From: an uncultured Clostridia bacterium
GTDB taxonomy: Bacteria; Bacillota; Clostridia; Christensenellales; Borkfalkiaceae
Direction: 5' to 3'
Assembly (NCBI GenBank): GCA_945835865.1
Contig: CAMAJQ010000077.1
Coordinates: forward strand, 1 to 5,378
DNA length: 5,378 nucleotides
Part shown: piece after piece, positions 1-4,833 of the stretch
Layout of the letters: each line of letters begins with the position of its first letter
Position numbering within the stretch: position 1 is the first letter of the stretch
The notes under the pieces: generated by a model
Seen by the model: only the letters and a program-made list of their open reading frames with translations
Told to the model about the DNA's origin: nothing
The model's database searches: none
Translations under genes and position numbers: made by a program

Positions 1-20
1 AAAAAGAGCCCCTGAAGGGG
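1..20 (-). terminator. Short second terminator-like hairpin at left edge
   Basis: On the minus strand CCCC, a four-base loop and GGGG (20-9) are followed by CTC and five T (5-1), running to the window edge. The stem is only 4 bp. It could be a back-up terminator behind the one at 62-105 or part of a structure cut by the edge. Confidence 0.3.
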
Positions 21-61
21 AAATCCGACGCGCAAAGAGGTAAAACGAAGGCGCTACGCAG

Positions 62-105
62 AAAAAACGTAACGGCGGTTTCCCGAGGGAAGCCGCCGTC
101 ACGTT
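62..105 (-). terminator. Intrinsic terminator, leftward, end of the sporulation block
   Basis: On the minus strand ACGGCGG (99-93) pairs with CCGCCGT (78-72). The stem extends inward through TTCC/GGAA to a four-base loop and outward through AACGT/ACGTT, with one mismatch. It is followed by a run of six T (67-62), two of them shared with the outer arm. This is a textbook Rho-independent terminator. It most simply ends the spoIIR-sleB-ypeB transcript, although it is about 200 bases past ypeB, so an intervening small transcript could own it. Confidence 0.82.
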
Positions 106-162
106 GGAGAAATAATTTATAAAACAAGAAAAAACTTATGGTGTGATCCTTTTTACGATTCT

Positions 163-197
163 ATTATAACGCGGCGATATGGTAATCGCTTGACGCG
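163..197 (-). promoter_or_regulatory. Isolated TATAAT box behind an imperfect inverted repeat
   Basis: On the minus strand a perfect TATAAT (168-163) stands in the AT-rich spacer. No good TTGACA lies at the right distance. Directly upstream is an inverted repeat: CGCG (170-173) and GCGAT (174-178) pair with ATCGC (185-189) and CGCG (194-197), with four unpaired bases on one side. It could drive a short leftward transcript ending at 62-105 or the leader of a gene beyond the left edge. Without a -35 element this stays tentative. Confidence 0.3.
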
Positions 198-211
198 ACG
201 ATAGAAATCCT

Positions 212-236
212 GTGAAAGATTTTTCACCTTTTTTTT
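212..236 (+). terminator. Weak plus-strand terminator-like hairpin
   Basis: GTGAAA and TTTCAC form a 6-bp AT-rich stem with a GATT loop, followed after two C by eight T on the plus strand. No plus-strand gene precedes it in the window, so it may be chance or may serve an unseen short transcript. Confidence 0.22.
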
Positions 237-250
237 GGGAAGCCTTTTCT

Positions 251-282
251 CTTTCCGGGAGCGCTTTTGCACTCCCGGAAAG
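251..282. repeat. 11-bp inverted repeat just after ypeB, without T-run
   Basis: CTTTCCGGGAG (251-261) and CTCCCGGAAAG (272-282) are perfect arms around a 10-nt loop, beginning 18 bases past the ypeB stop. The sequence after it on the minus strand is A-rich (a run of eight A at 236-229), not T-rich, so it is not a standard intrinsic terminator. It could protect the mRNA 3' end. Confidence 0.5.
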
Positions 283-300
283 CCCTCCGGATGGTCCGAT

Positions 301-2202
301 TCAGAGAAGGAGCGTCCCTTCGTTGGTGACGACCACCTTGAAGATATCGGCTTCCTTAAGGGTATTCGCGTCGATATAGACGTAATAGGTGGAGCCGTTA
401 TACGTGCCTACGAACTCGTACGCGAGCCTTTCTTTTCCGTTGCCCGCGGGGATGATCGCGACGCCTTCTTCCGTCACGTCGAGCTTGACGTTGACTTTTT
501 CCGCCGCCTCGCCCAGCGTGTGTTTCGCTTTGCCGAGCGTTCTCTCAACGTGGTTCTTATAATAAGAGGACGCTTCCATACCCGTCACCTCGCAGGTTGC
601 CTTGCAGACGTTGATTTTGACGAGGTCGGGATATACCGTCACCCCGTCCTGCGTGTAAGCGAAGTTGAAACGGACGCTCTGTCCGTCGGAATACTTCCAG
701 ACGCATTTCATCTCTCCGATCCCGTTCCGCTGAAGGAACTCTTCCGCCGCGGCGAGACATTCCCCTTCGGTGAAGTTATCTTCCATGCAGTCGCGATAAC
801 TTTCAAAACTGACGAGTTTTCCGCCCGTCTCGGAGAAACTTGCATAGATTTCCGTTCCGTCCTCTGCCATCGCTCTGACGTTAAAACAAGCGATGCTGCT
901 GTTTTCCGTCCTGCCGGTCACCTCGATCTTGCCGGGAGCGCGGTCGGCGAATATTCCGGAGAAATTCTCCTTCACTTCCTTTTCGGTCACTTTCTCTCCG
1001 TCAAGCCCTCTGACTTTATCCCCTTCCGCTCCGTCGGAAAACGCTCCGTCGTAAATCATTTCGGGATAATCTACCGCCTGCGATTCCAGATCGTTGAACT
1101 GTGCGATGAGAATGTCGTTGGCATTGTTGTCCGAGAGGAGAGTGAAGTCGTAATTTTCGTCGATCCTCGCCGACAGATCGGAGAGGGCGTTTTTCAGATT
1201 GACGTTCACGTTGTAGAGTCCGACGAGTTTTTCGTAGTCCTCGTTCGTCAGTTCCTGCCCGTCTATAAGACGGTTATTCAGGTATTTAGCGTAATCGCCG
1301 ACCTGGTTGATATACTTGGAAGTATAGAACTTCGATTCGTCCTGCACGGGAAGAGACGCGAGAGACGCGTCGGCGAGATTGCTCTGCACGATGATATCCC
1401 CGAGAATTCTTTGCTGTCCCTCCGAATCGGAGGACACGAGCAATTTGGACATATTCGTCTCGATGTTGTCCACGTAAGAGACGAGGTCGTAAAAAGAGCG
1501 TTCGCCTGAAACGTCGTTTGCGACGGGTCTGCCCACCCGGATATAGTCGGTGAACACCGCGAGCGTCAGCAACGAACCGAGCACGAGAACCGAACATCCG
1601 AGGGAAACGACGGCGGCGATCCATCCACCCACTCCCCTTTGCTGCCTGTTGCGTTTCGCCTGAGCGCGCAGTTCGGCTTTTCTCCTCTTTTCCTCTCTTC
1701 TGTGCTCCGCCTTCGCCCGTCTGAGTTCGTGCCGCTGTTCCGCTCTGCGCCGTTTCAGTTCGAGTTTCGCCTCTTTTTCAGACGCTTTCCTCTTCGCGCG
1801 CTCCTCCCTCGTCTCGTTCGCGAGGGCGGCTTTTCTCGCGCGGCGCTCTTCGCGTTTTTCCACGGCAAGCCTCTTCAGGTTTTCCTTTTTGCGGAGTTTC
1901 GCCTGTTTTTTCGCAAGTTTCGCCTTCAGTTTCGCTTCTTTCTTCTGCTTCCTGATTTCGGCGAGCCTGACCTTCTTTTCCGCTTTTTTCTCTGCTTTTT
2001 TTGCTTTTTCGGTCTTCTTTTCCTTCTTTGCTCCCTTTTCCGCAACTACGCGGGAAGTCTTTTTCCGCCCTTCCGCGGAAACCTTTTTCGGAGAAATCTT
2101 TTCCGTCTGCGCAGCCGTATTCGTTCCGTTCCGTCTCGCTACGGTTTCCGCCTTTTCGACGGCGCTGTTCTTTTCGTCGTTCATTTTACCGTTTTCTTCC
2201 AT
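301..2202 (-). CDS. ypeB: YpeB-type germination protein with long basic N-terminal extension
   Basis: YpeB is the membrane-anchored partner of SleB, needed for its localisation and stability in the spore and degraded on germination. This 633-residue version has three parts. Residues 1-190 are extremely charged: 1-39 is mixed polar, and 40-189 is dominated by Lys, Arg, Glu and Ala in KAEKKAEKK-like and REERRARK-like patterns, probably a long helix or coiled coil. Residues about 193-219 form one membrane segment (WIAAVVSLGCSVLVLGSLLTL). Residues 220-633 are the YpeB ectodomain: a helical part (FYDLVSYVDNIETNMSKLLV at 237-256, SKYINQVGDYAKYLNN at 295-310), YPEMIYDGAFSD (379-390), PepSY-like repeats at about 400-620, and a YYVYIDANTLKEADIFKV ending. 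Known YpeB proteins, as I recall, are about 450 residues and begin almost at the membrane segment, so the extension is unusual. Six Cys (439, 472, 482, 500, 533, 537) lie in the exported domain. The Shine-Dalgarno supports the full-length start. The YpeB core is firm; the role of the extension is unknown. Confidence 0.92.
   Translation of the reverse strand: MEENGKMNDEKNSAVEKAETVARRNGTNTAAQTEKISPKKVSAEGRKKTSRVVAEKGAKKEKKTEKAKKAEKKAEKKVRLAEIRKQKKEAKLKAKLAKKQAKLRKKENLKRLAVEKREERRARKAALANETREERAKRKASEKEAKLELKRRRAEQRHELRRAKAEHRREEKRRKAELRAQAKRNRQQRGVGGWIAAVVSLGCSVLVLGSLLTLAVFTDYIRVGRPVANDVSGERSFYDLVSYVDNIETNMSKLLVSSDSEGQQRILGDIIVQSNLADASLASLPVQDESKFYTSKYINQVGDYAKYLNNRLIDGQELTNEDYEKLVGLYNVNVNLKNALSDLSARIDENYDFTLLSDNNANDILIAQFNDLESQAVDYPEMIYDGAFSDGAEGDKVRGLDGEKVTEKEVKENFSGIFADRAPGKIEVTGRTENSSIACFNVRAMAEDGTEIYASFSETGGKLVSFESYRDCMEDNFTEGECLAAAEEFLQRNGIGEMKCVWKYSDGQSVRFNFAYTQDGVTVYPDLVKINVCKATCEVTGMEASSYYKNHVERTLGKAKHTLGEAAEKVNVKLDVTEEGVAIIPAGNGKERLAYEFVGTYNGSTYYVYIDANTLKEADIFKVVVTNEGTLLL
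1636..2085 (-). repeat. Low-complexity Lys/Arg/Glu/Ala-coding tract in ypeB
   Basis: This stretch encodes residues 40-189 of the YpeB homologue. It is made of short degenerate units such as AKKAEKKAEKK, KLKAKLAKK, REERRARK and HELRRAKAEHRREEKRRKAEL, without an exact long repeat. It is rich in A-runs on the coding strand, including seven A at 2002-1996. It is an obvious candidate for length variation between relatives by slippage or recombination. Confidence 0.7.
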
Positions 2203-2208
2203 ATTCTA

Positions 2209-2216
2209 CCTCCTTT
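2209..2216 (-). promoter_or_regulatory. Ribosome-binding site of ypeB overlapping the sleB stop
   Basis: AAAGGAGG on the minus strand uses the last two bases of the sleB TAA (2217-2215) and is 6 nt before the ATG at 2202. This fixes the start of the extended protein and supports coupled translation of sleB and ypeB. Confidence 0.88.
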
Positions 2217-2943
2217 ATAACGCGAATACGTGTTCGCCGATGGTGACGACCGTCTTTCTCGAAAAGATCCATTTGCTCGTCGCCACCGCGGGGTTGTAAT
2301 AATAGAGACTGCCGTAGGAAGGATCCCATCCGTTCATGGCGTCCTTTGCCGCCGAGAGCGCGGTCTGGTCGGGCGCGAGATTGATCTGCCCGTCCTGCAC
2401 GCAGGTGAACGCGTAAGGCTGATAGATGACCCCGGAGATCGTATTGGGGAAAGAGGAACTCTTTACCCGGTTGAGCACGACCGCCCCGACAGCTACCTGC
2501 CCCGTATAGGGCTCTCCGCGCGCTTCGGCGTAAATGAGCCGAGCGAGAAGATTGGTATCCGAACTCGAATAGGCGGAATTCGCCGTCTGCTGCGTGTTCG
2601 TGACGACGATACCGAGAGCGTCAAGCGTTTTCGTCCCGACGATCCCGTCCGCAACGAGTCCGTTCTTGCTCTGGAAATACACGACGGCTTTTCTCGTCTG
2701 CGAGCCGAAGATCCCGTCTACCGCGCCCGTATAATATCCCCAGTTTTTCAGTTTCTGCTGAATTTGCTTTACCGTTGCGCCCGTGCTGCCCTGTTTCAAT
2801 ACGAGGGTCTCGACGGCGAGTTCGTCGGAAACCGTAAAGGCTCCTTCGTGCTTCCCGCCGTTTCCGACGGCAAAGGAAGTCGCCGTGACCGCCGCGACGA
2901 CGAACAGAAAGGTCGCAACCGATCTGATGATTCTGTTGTTCAT
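2215..2943 (-). CDS. sleB: Spore cortex-lytic enzyme SleB
   Basis: SleB is a lytic transglycosylase that cleaves muramic-delta-lactam-containing spore cortex peptidoglycan during germination. It is made in the forespore, exported across the inner spore membrane and kept inactive until germination. The 242-residue product has a signal peptide at 1-25 (NNRIIR, hydrophobic core, likely cut after SFA). A peptidoglycan-binding domain of the PG_binding_1 type covers about 46-110 (GSTGATVKQIQQKLKNWGYY, then VDGIFGSQT). The Hydrolase_2 catalytic domain covers about 131-242: LLARLIYAEARGEPY with candidate catalytic Glu140, VAVGAVVLNRV (150-160), and the C-terminal IGEHVFA typical of the family. Length and domain order match known SleB, and nothing appears truncated. 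It lies between spoIIR and ypeB, with its TAA overlapping the ypeB Shine-Dalgarno, so the sleB-ypeB pair is probably translated together. CwlJ shares the catalytic domain but lacks the signal peptide and binding domain. Confidence 0.97.
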   Translation of the reverse strand: MNNRIIRSVATFLFVVAAVTATSFAVGNGGKHEGAFTVSDELAVETLVLKQGSTGATVKQIQQKLKNWGYYTGAVDGIFGSQTRKAVVYFQSKNGLVADGIVGTKTLDALGIVVTNTQQTANSAYSSSDTNLLARLIYAEARGEPYTGQVAVGAVVLNRVKSSSFPNTISGVIYQPYAFTCVQDGQINLAPDQTALSAAKDAMNGWDPSYGSLYYYNPAVATSKWIFSRKTVVTIGEHVFAL

Positions 2944-2947
2944 GTTA

Positions 2948-2954
2948 CCTCCTT
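2948..2954 (-). promoter_or_regulatory. Ribosome-binding site of sleB (decides the start)
   Basis: AAGGAGG, fully complementary to the 16S rRNA tail, is 4 nt before the ATG at 2943. It makes that ATG the start rather than the in-frame GTG at 2985, whose extra 14 residues would put non-signal sequence before the signal peptide. Confidence 0.9.
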
Positions 2955-2977
2955 GAAACGCTCCGTATTCCACGGGC

Positions 2978-2992
2978 AAAAGCACGGCTTTT
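2978..2992 (-). repeat. Small hairpin in the spoIIR-sleB spacer
   Basis: AAAAGC and GCTTTT form a perfect 6-bp stem around a 3-nt loop. Outer arms CTCCGT (2961-2966) and ACGGAG (3004-3009) could pair around it. There is no following T-run, so it does not look like a terminator. It would sit in the leader of the proposed sleB transcript; function unknown. Confidence 0.35.
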
Positions 2993-3010
2993 ACAACGGG
3001 CGCACGGAGA

Positions 3011-3550
3011 CTATTTCTTTTTTCTGAACCGATCGATTATGTCTGCAATCTTCGAGCGGTATTCGACGGGGCTTTCCGACAAAAAGCAGAGAGGCGGATA
3101 GACGACGCACCACCAGTTATCCCCCTTCGCCTCTCCGAGCCCGACGATCACGGCGTCGTAATACCCGGCGGGAAGGGTCTCACGGTCGTACGTCCTCGTG
3201 GGAAACTTCTCCCGTCTGACGGCAACGGAGGCCGTATAAGAAAACCCCCATTGCCTGAGAACGGCGTCCGCGATCCCTTCGAGCGTGCGCGCCTTGCTCT
3301 CTATCATGCCGACGGCTTCCTCTTTGGAAAGACATTCCGCCACGAAAGGGGTCAGATAATTCACGACGGCGTCTCTGACGCGGTATTTGACCGCCTGATC
3401 TTCTTCGCCGTTTGAATTCGCCCTGACGTGTATCCGCAGATAGGCCTCCGTCTTCACGGGACGTTCGCATCCCGCTCCGCAAGCGATTGTCATCAGTATT
3501 ATGACGATAATCGCCAAACTTATGCAAATTCCGCTTTTTCTTTTTTTCAT
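3011..3550 (-). CDS. spoIIR: Stage II sporulation protein R (SpoIIR)
   Basis: SpoIIR is made in the forespore and exported into the space between the forespore and mother-cell membranes, where it triggers SpoIIGA to process pro-sigma-E. This 179-residue protein has a basic start (MKKRK), a hydrophobic export segment at about 8-24, and the family's signature blocks. These are LRIHVRANSN (38-47) followed by EEDQAVKYRVRDAV, and GDNWWCVVYPPLCF (143-156), one of the most recognisable SpoIIR motifs. The length is typical of compact clostridial members. Cys24 and Cys28 sit at the end of the hydrophobic stretch; TIAC or GAGC could serve as a weak lipobox, but ordinary signal-peptide cleavage or retention as an anchor is equally possible. 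The gene precedes sleB by 67 bp and ends with TAG. A sigma-F-like promoter lies upstream, and a sigma-G-like one for the next genes lies within its 3' end. Confidence 0.95.
   Translation of the reverse strand: MKKRKSGICISLAIIVIILMTIACGAGCERPVKTEAYLRIHVRANSNGEEDQAVKYRVRDAVVNYLTPFVAECLSKEEAVGMIESKARTLEGIADAVLRQWGFSYTASVAVRREKFPTRTYDRETLPAGYYDAVIVGLGEAKGDNWWCVVYPPLCFLSESPVEYRSKIADIIDRFRKKK
3035..3064 (-). promoter_or_regulatory. Candidate sigma-G-type promoter for sleB-ypeB, inside the 3' end of spoIIR
   Basis: On the minus strand GAATA (3064-3060) fits the sigma-G -35 consensus GMATR exactly. It is followed by an 18-nt spacer and CATAATC (3041-3035), which matches the -10 consensus CATWHTA in six of seven positions. 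Predicted initiation near 3028 gives a leader of about 85 nt before sleB. In B. subtilis sleB-ypeB is sigma-G dependent. The bases also encode SpoIIR residues (VEYRSKIADII), so a chance match is possible. Confidence 0.5.
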
Positions 3551-3558
3551 CCTTTCCT

Positions 3559-3564
3559 CTCCTT
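3559..3564 (-). promoter_or_regulatory. Ribosome-binding site of spoIIR
   Basis: AAGGAG on the minus strand is followed by 8 nt and then the ATG at 3550. The wider purine-rich run (GGAAGGAGAGGAAAGG) makes this the clear start choice. Confidence 0.8.
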
Positions 3565-3626
3565 CCGCGCCCGTCTTCTTTTTTTGCGGACGGTCTGCCG
3601 CGGGGCGCCGTTTTCTTCCGGAGAAG

Positions 3627-3655
3627 ATTATCGACCGGTTTTTGTGAAACTATAC
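3627..3655 (-). promoter_or_regulatory. Candidate sigma-F-type promoter of spoIIR
   Basis: Read on the minus strand, GTATA (3655-3651) matches the sigma-F -35 consensus GYATA. A 15-nt spacer follows, then GTCGATAAT (3635-3627), which matches the -10 consensus GGNNANAHT except at the second position. Predicted initiation near 3620 gives a leader of about 70 nt. spoIIR is a sigma-F gene in Bacillus subtilis, so the site fits the biology. The same stretch also partly fits sigma-G (GTATA, 18 nt, GATAATC), and the two factors overlap in specificity. Confidence 0.55.
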
Positions 3656-3666
3656 GCCCGCGGGCG
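3655..3666. repeat. 12-bp perfect palindrome upstream of the spoIIR promoter candidate
   Basis: CGCCCGCGGGCG is a perfect GC-only palindrome. It shares its first base with the -35-like element at 3651-3655, so it sits where an operator could lie. It may also be chance in GC-rich intergenic DNA; no regulator can be named. Confidence 0.4.
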
Positions 3667-3708
3667 ATTCCGCCGTCTTGTCGCGGAAGAGAGGGAAAAG
3701 CGCGGAAA

Positions 3709-3760
3709 CGGAAAGGGCGCCGGCAAGCGGGGATTCTTCCCCTCGTCGGCGCCCTTTCCG
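3709..3760 (-). terminator. Long hairpin after the glycosidase gene, probable terminator
   Basis: The perfect 14-bp inverted arms are CGGAAAGGGCGCCG at 3709-3722 and its reverse complement at 3747-3760. They enclose a 24-nt loop that itself holds a 5-bp hairpin (GGGGA at 3729-3733 with TCCCC at 3738-3742). The structure starts 24 bases past the glycosidase stop and lies before the spoIIR promoter candidate, where a terminator of the ispE operon is expected. The 3' side on the minus strand is only loosely T-rich (TTT, a GC interruption, then TTTT), so intrinsic termination may be incomplete. A role in mRNA 3'-end stability is an alternative. Confidence 0.55.
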
Positions 3761-3784
3761 GGCAGATTATTCAAAAGCGGAATT

Positions 3785-4819
3785 TCAGTCGGTTTTTTCA
3801 AGATCCATACATACAACGAAAGTGTTTTCCGTAAAATCGTACGGGCGCTCTGAAACTCCCCCCGCGCAGAAGAGAAGGGAAGGTCTTCCCCCCTCGAACA
3901 AAAGAGAAGGCCGTTCCAGATTGCCCTGCGTCGTCATTCTTCCGTCCGCCCACTGCAGAGTCCGCGAATACACCTTCGGGTTTTTCCCGATTCTGAAACG
4001 GATGCAGTCGTCGCTTTCGGCATAGAACCCGCTTCCCCATTCGCCCGTTACGCCATGCGAACCGTTCTTCGGGTCGTCTTTGGCGATCAGACAGAATTTT
4101 TTCCTCTCTTCGTCGTACCAGAGAAAGGGGTCTTCCACGTGCATATTCCCGTCTGCGAAATCGAAGAGAGGGTCGTCCGTCAGCCGTCTGAACTCCCCGT
4201 CCGGCTTATCCGCAACGGCGACGCCCAGCCGGAGAGTCTCCCCCGCCGCCCTCCTCGATTTGTAGATCATATACGTTTTCCCGTCCGGAAGGATAGCGAC
4301 GGAAGGGTTCGTCGTCGCCGTACAGTCCCAGAAGCGGCAATCCCGAGGCTCGAGCAAAGGAAGGTCGCGACGGACGAATTCCCCTTCGATATCGTCGGCG
4401 ACCGCCAGGCCGATCCGCTTTCTGTTCCAGGTTTCTTCCGCGTATGCGAGAGAGATATCCGACGCGCTCGTCGGAACGGCGCCTCCGTAGGTCGTACCCA
4501 TATAATAGAGGTAAAATCTGCCGCCGTATTCCCTGATGCAGGCGTTATGCGTGTTCATGCCGTCGAAATACTCTCTGCCCCGACGGGGAAGAACGACGTT
4601 TGCAAACGCGTAAGGTCCTTCCGGCTTGTCCGAAACGCAGCGTACGATCTCGCTGTTGAACAGCCAGTTCCACCCGAAACCGTATTCCTTTTTCCAACGG
4701 GAACAAAACAGATGATATTTTCCCTTTGCCCGTACGACGGAACTGTCCCAGAAATAATACCCGTCGTCCCGTAGAGCGACGGTCGCTCTGCCGACCCGAT
4801 AACCGAATCCCTTTTCCAT
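3785..4819 (-). CDS. Glycoside hydrolase-like five-bladed beta-propeller protein (GH43/GH117-like)
   Basis: This 344-residue protein resembles the GH43/62/32/68/117/130-like beta-propeller superfamily; its substrate cannot be read from sequence. Blade-type motifs occur in order: YYFWDSSVV (21-29), with Asp25 placed like the blade-1 catalytic base; MNTHNA (88-93); IGLAVADDIEGEF (136-148), the 'IGLA.S....GP' propeller repeat; WDCTATTNPSV (164-174); LGVAVADKPDGEF (198-210); HVEDPF (227-232), with Glu229 a candidate acid; GEWGSGFYAES (259-269); and NLERPSLLF (300-308). No signal peptide or membrane segment is visible, so it probably acts in the cytoplasm on imported oligosaccharides. The ATG at 4819 is chosen because AAGGAGA lies 7 nt upstream and the propeller begins soon after. 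The same frame is open upstream to 5179, but that part overlaps ispE and is Arg-rich shadow sequence. The catalytic residues and any GH-family assignment are inferred; a binding or non-catalytic role remains possible. Confidence 0.78.
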   Translation of the reverse strand: MEKGFGYRVGRATVALRDDGYYFWDSSVVRAKGKYHLFCSRWKKEYGFGWNWLFNSEIVRCVSDKPEGPYAFANVVLPRRGREYFDGMNTHNACIREYGGRFYLYYMGTTYGGAVPTSASDISLAYAEETWNRKRIGLAVADDIEGEFVRRDLPLLEPRDCRFWDCTATTNPSVAILPDGKTYMIYKSRRAAGETLRLGVAVADKPDGEFRRLTDDPLFDFADGNMHVEDPFLWYDEERKKFCLIAKDDPKNGSHGVTGEWGSGFYAESDDCIRFRIGKNPKVYSRTLQWADGRMTTQGNLERPSLLFEGGRPSLLFCAGGVSERPYDFTENTFVVCMDLEKTD

Positions 4820-4826
4820 GCGTTCG

Positions 4827-4833
4827 TCTCCTT
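4827..4833 (-). promoter_or_regulatory. Ribosome-binding site of the glycosidase gene, abutting the ispE stop
   Basis: On the minus strand AAGGAGA directly follows the ispE TAA (4836-4834) and is 7 nt before the ATG at 4819. This fixes the start and points to translational coupling with ispE. Confidence 0.85.

Larger units (their letters stand above)
1..300. other. Gene-free spacer downstream of ypeB
   Basis: I see no protein gene here on either strand. The stretch holds the hairpins and TATAAT box listed separately. Between about 106 and 236 it is clearly more AT-rich than the coding DNA. No tRNA-like or recognised riboswitch core was found by eye. Confidence 0.6.

Noticed and set aside
235..1509. 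Long plus-strand open frame of 424 codons antisense to ypeB
   Set aside because: The opposite strand has a clear YpeB homologue with domain motifs and ribosome-binding site. The antisense product shows no recognisable motif and no Shine-Dalgarno I could find, and is a by-product of GC-rich codon use.
1996..2002. Seven-A slippery heptamer in the ypeB coding strand as a programmed frameshift site
   Set aside because: The frame fits A AAA AAA, but no clear downstream stimulatory structure was seen and the zero frame yields a complete YpeB. A-runs are expected in Lys-rich coding sequence.
1639..2220. Phe/Arg-rich plus-strand frames (also 1889-2299 and 2001-2246)
   Set aside because: They are the complement of the Lys/Glu-rich tract of ypeB; the apparent hydrophobicity comes from reverse-complemented AAA/GAA codons, not from a membrane protein.
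2944..2985. GTG start at 2985 for sleB
   Set aside because: It would place 14 extra residues before a normal signal peptide, and AAGGAGG precisely precedes the ATG at 2943.
2230..3027. Plus-strand open frame covering all of sleB
   Set aside because: It is Arg/Asp-rich shadow sequence with no domain signature. SleB on the minus strand is unambiguous.
3682..3709. Repeated CGCGGAA words in the glycosidase-spoIIR spacer
   Set aside because: Two short copies only, with irregular surroundings; too little to call a repeat array or operator.
4055..4774. Plus-strand frame of 239 codons opposite the glycosidase
   Set aside because: It has no motif or start signal; the minus-strand frame carries consistent propeller motifs.
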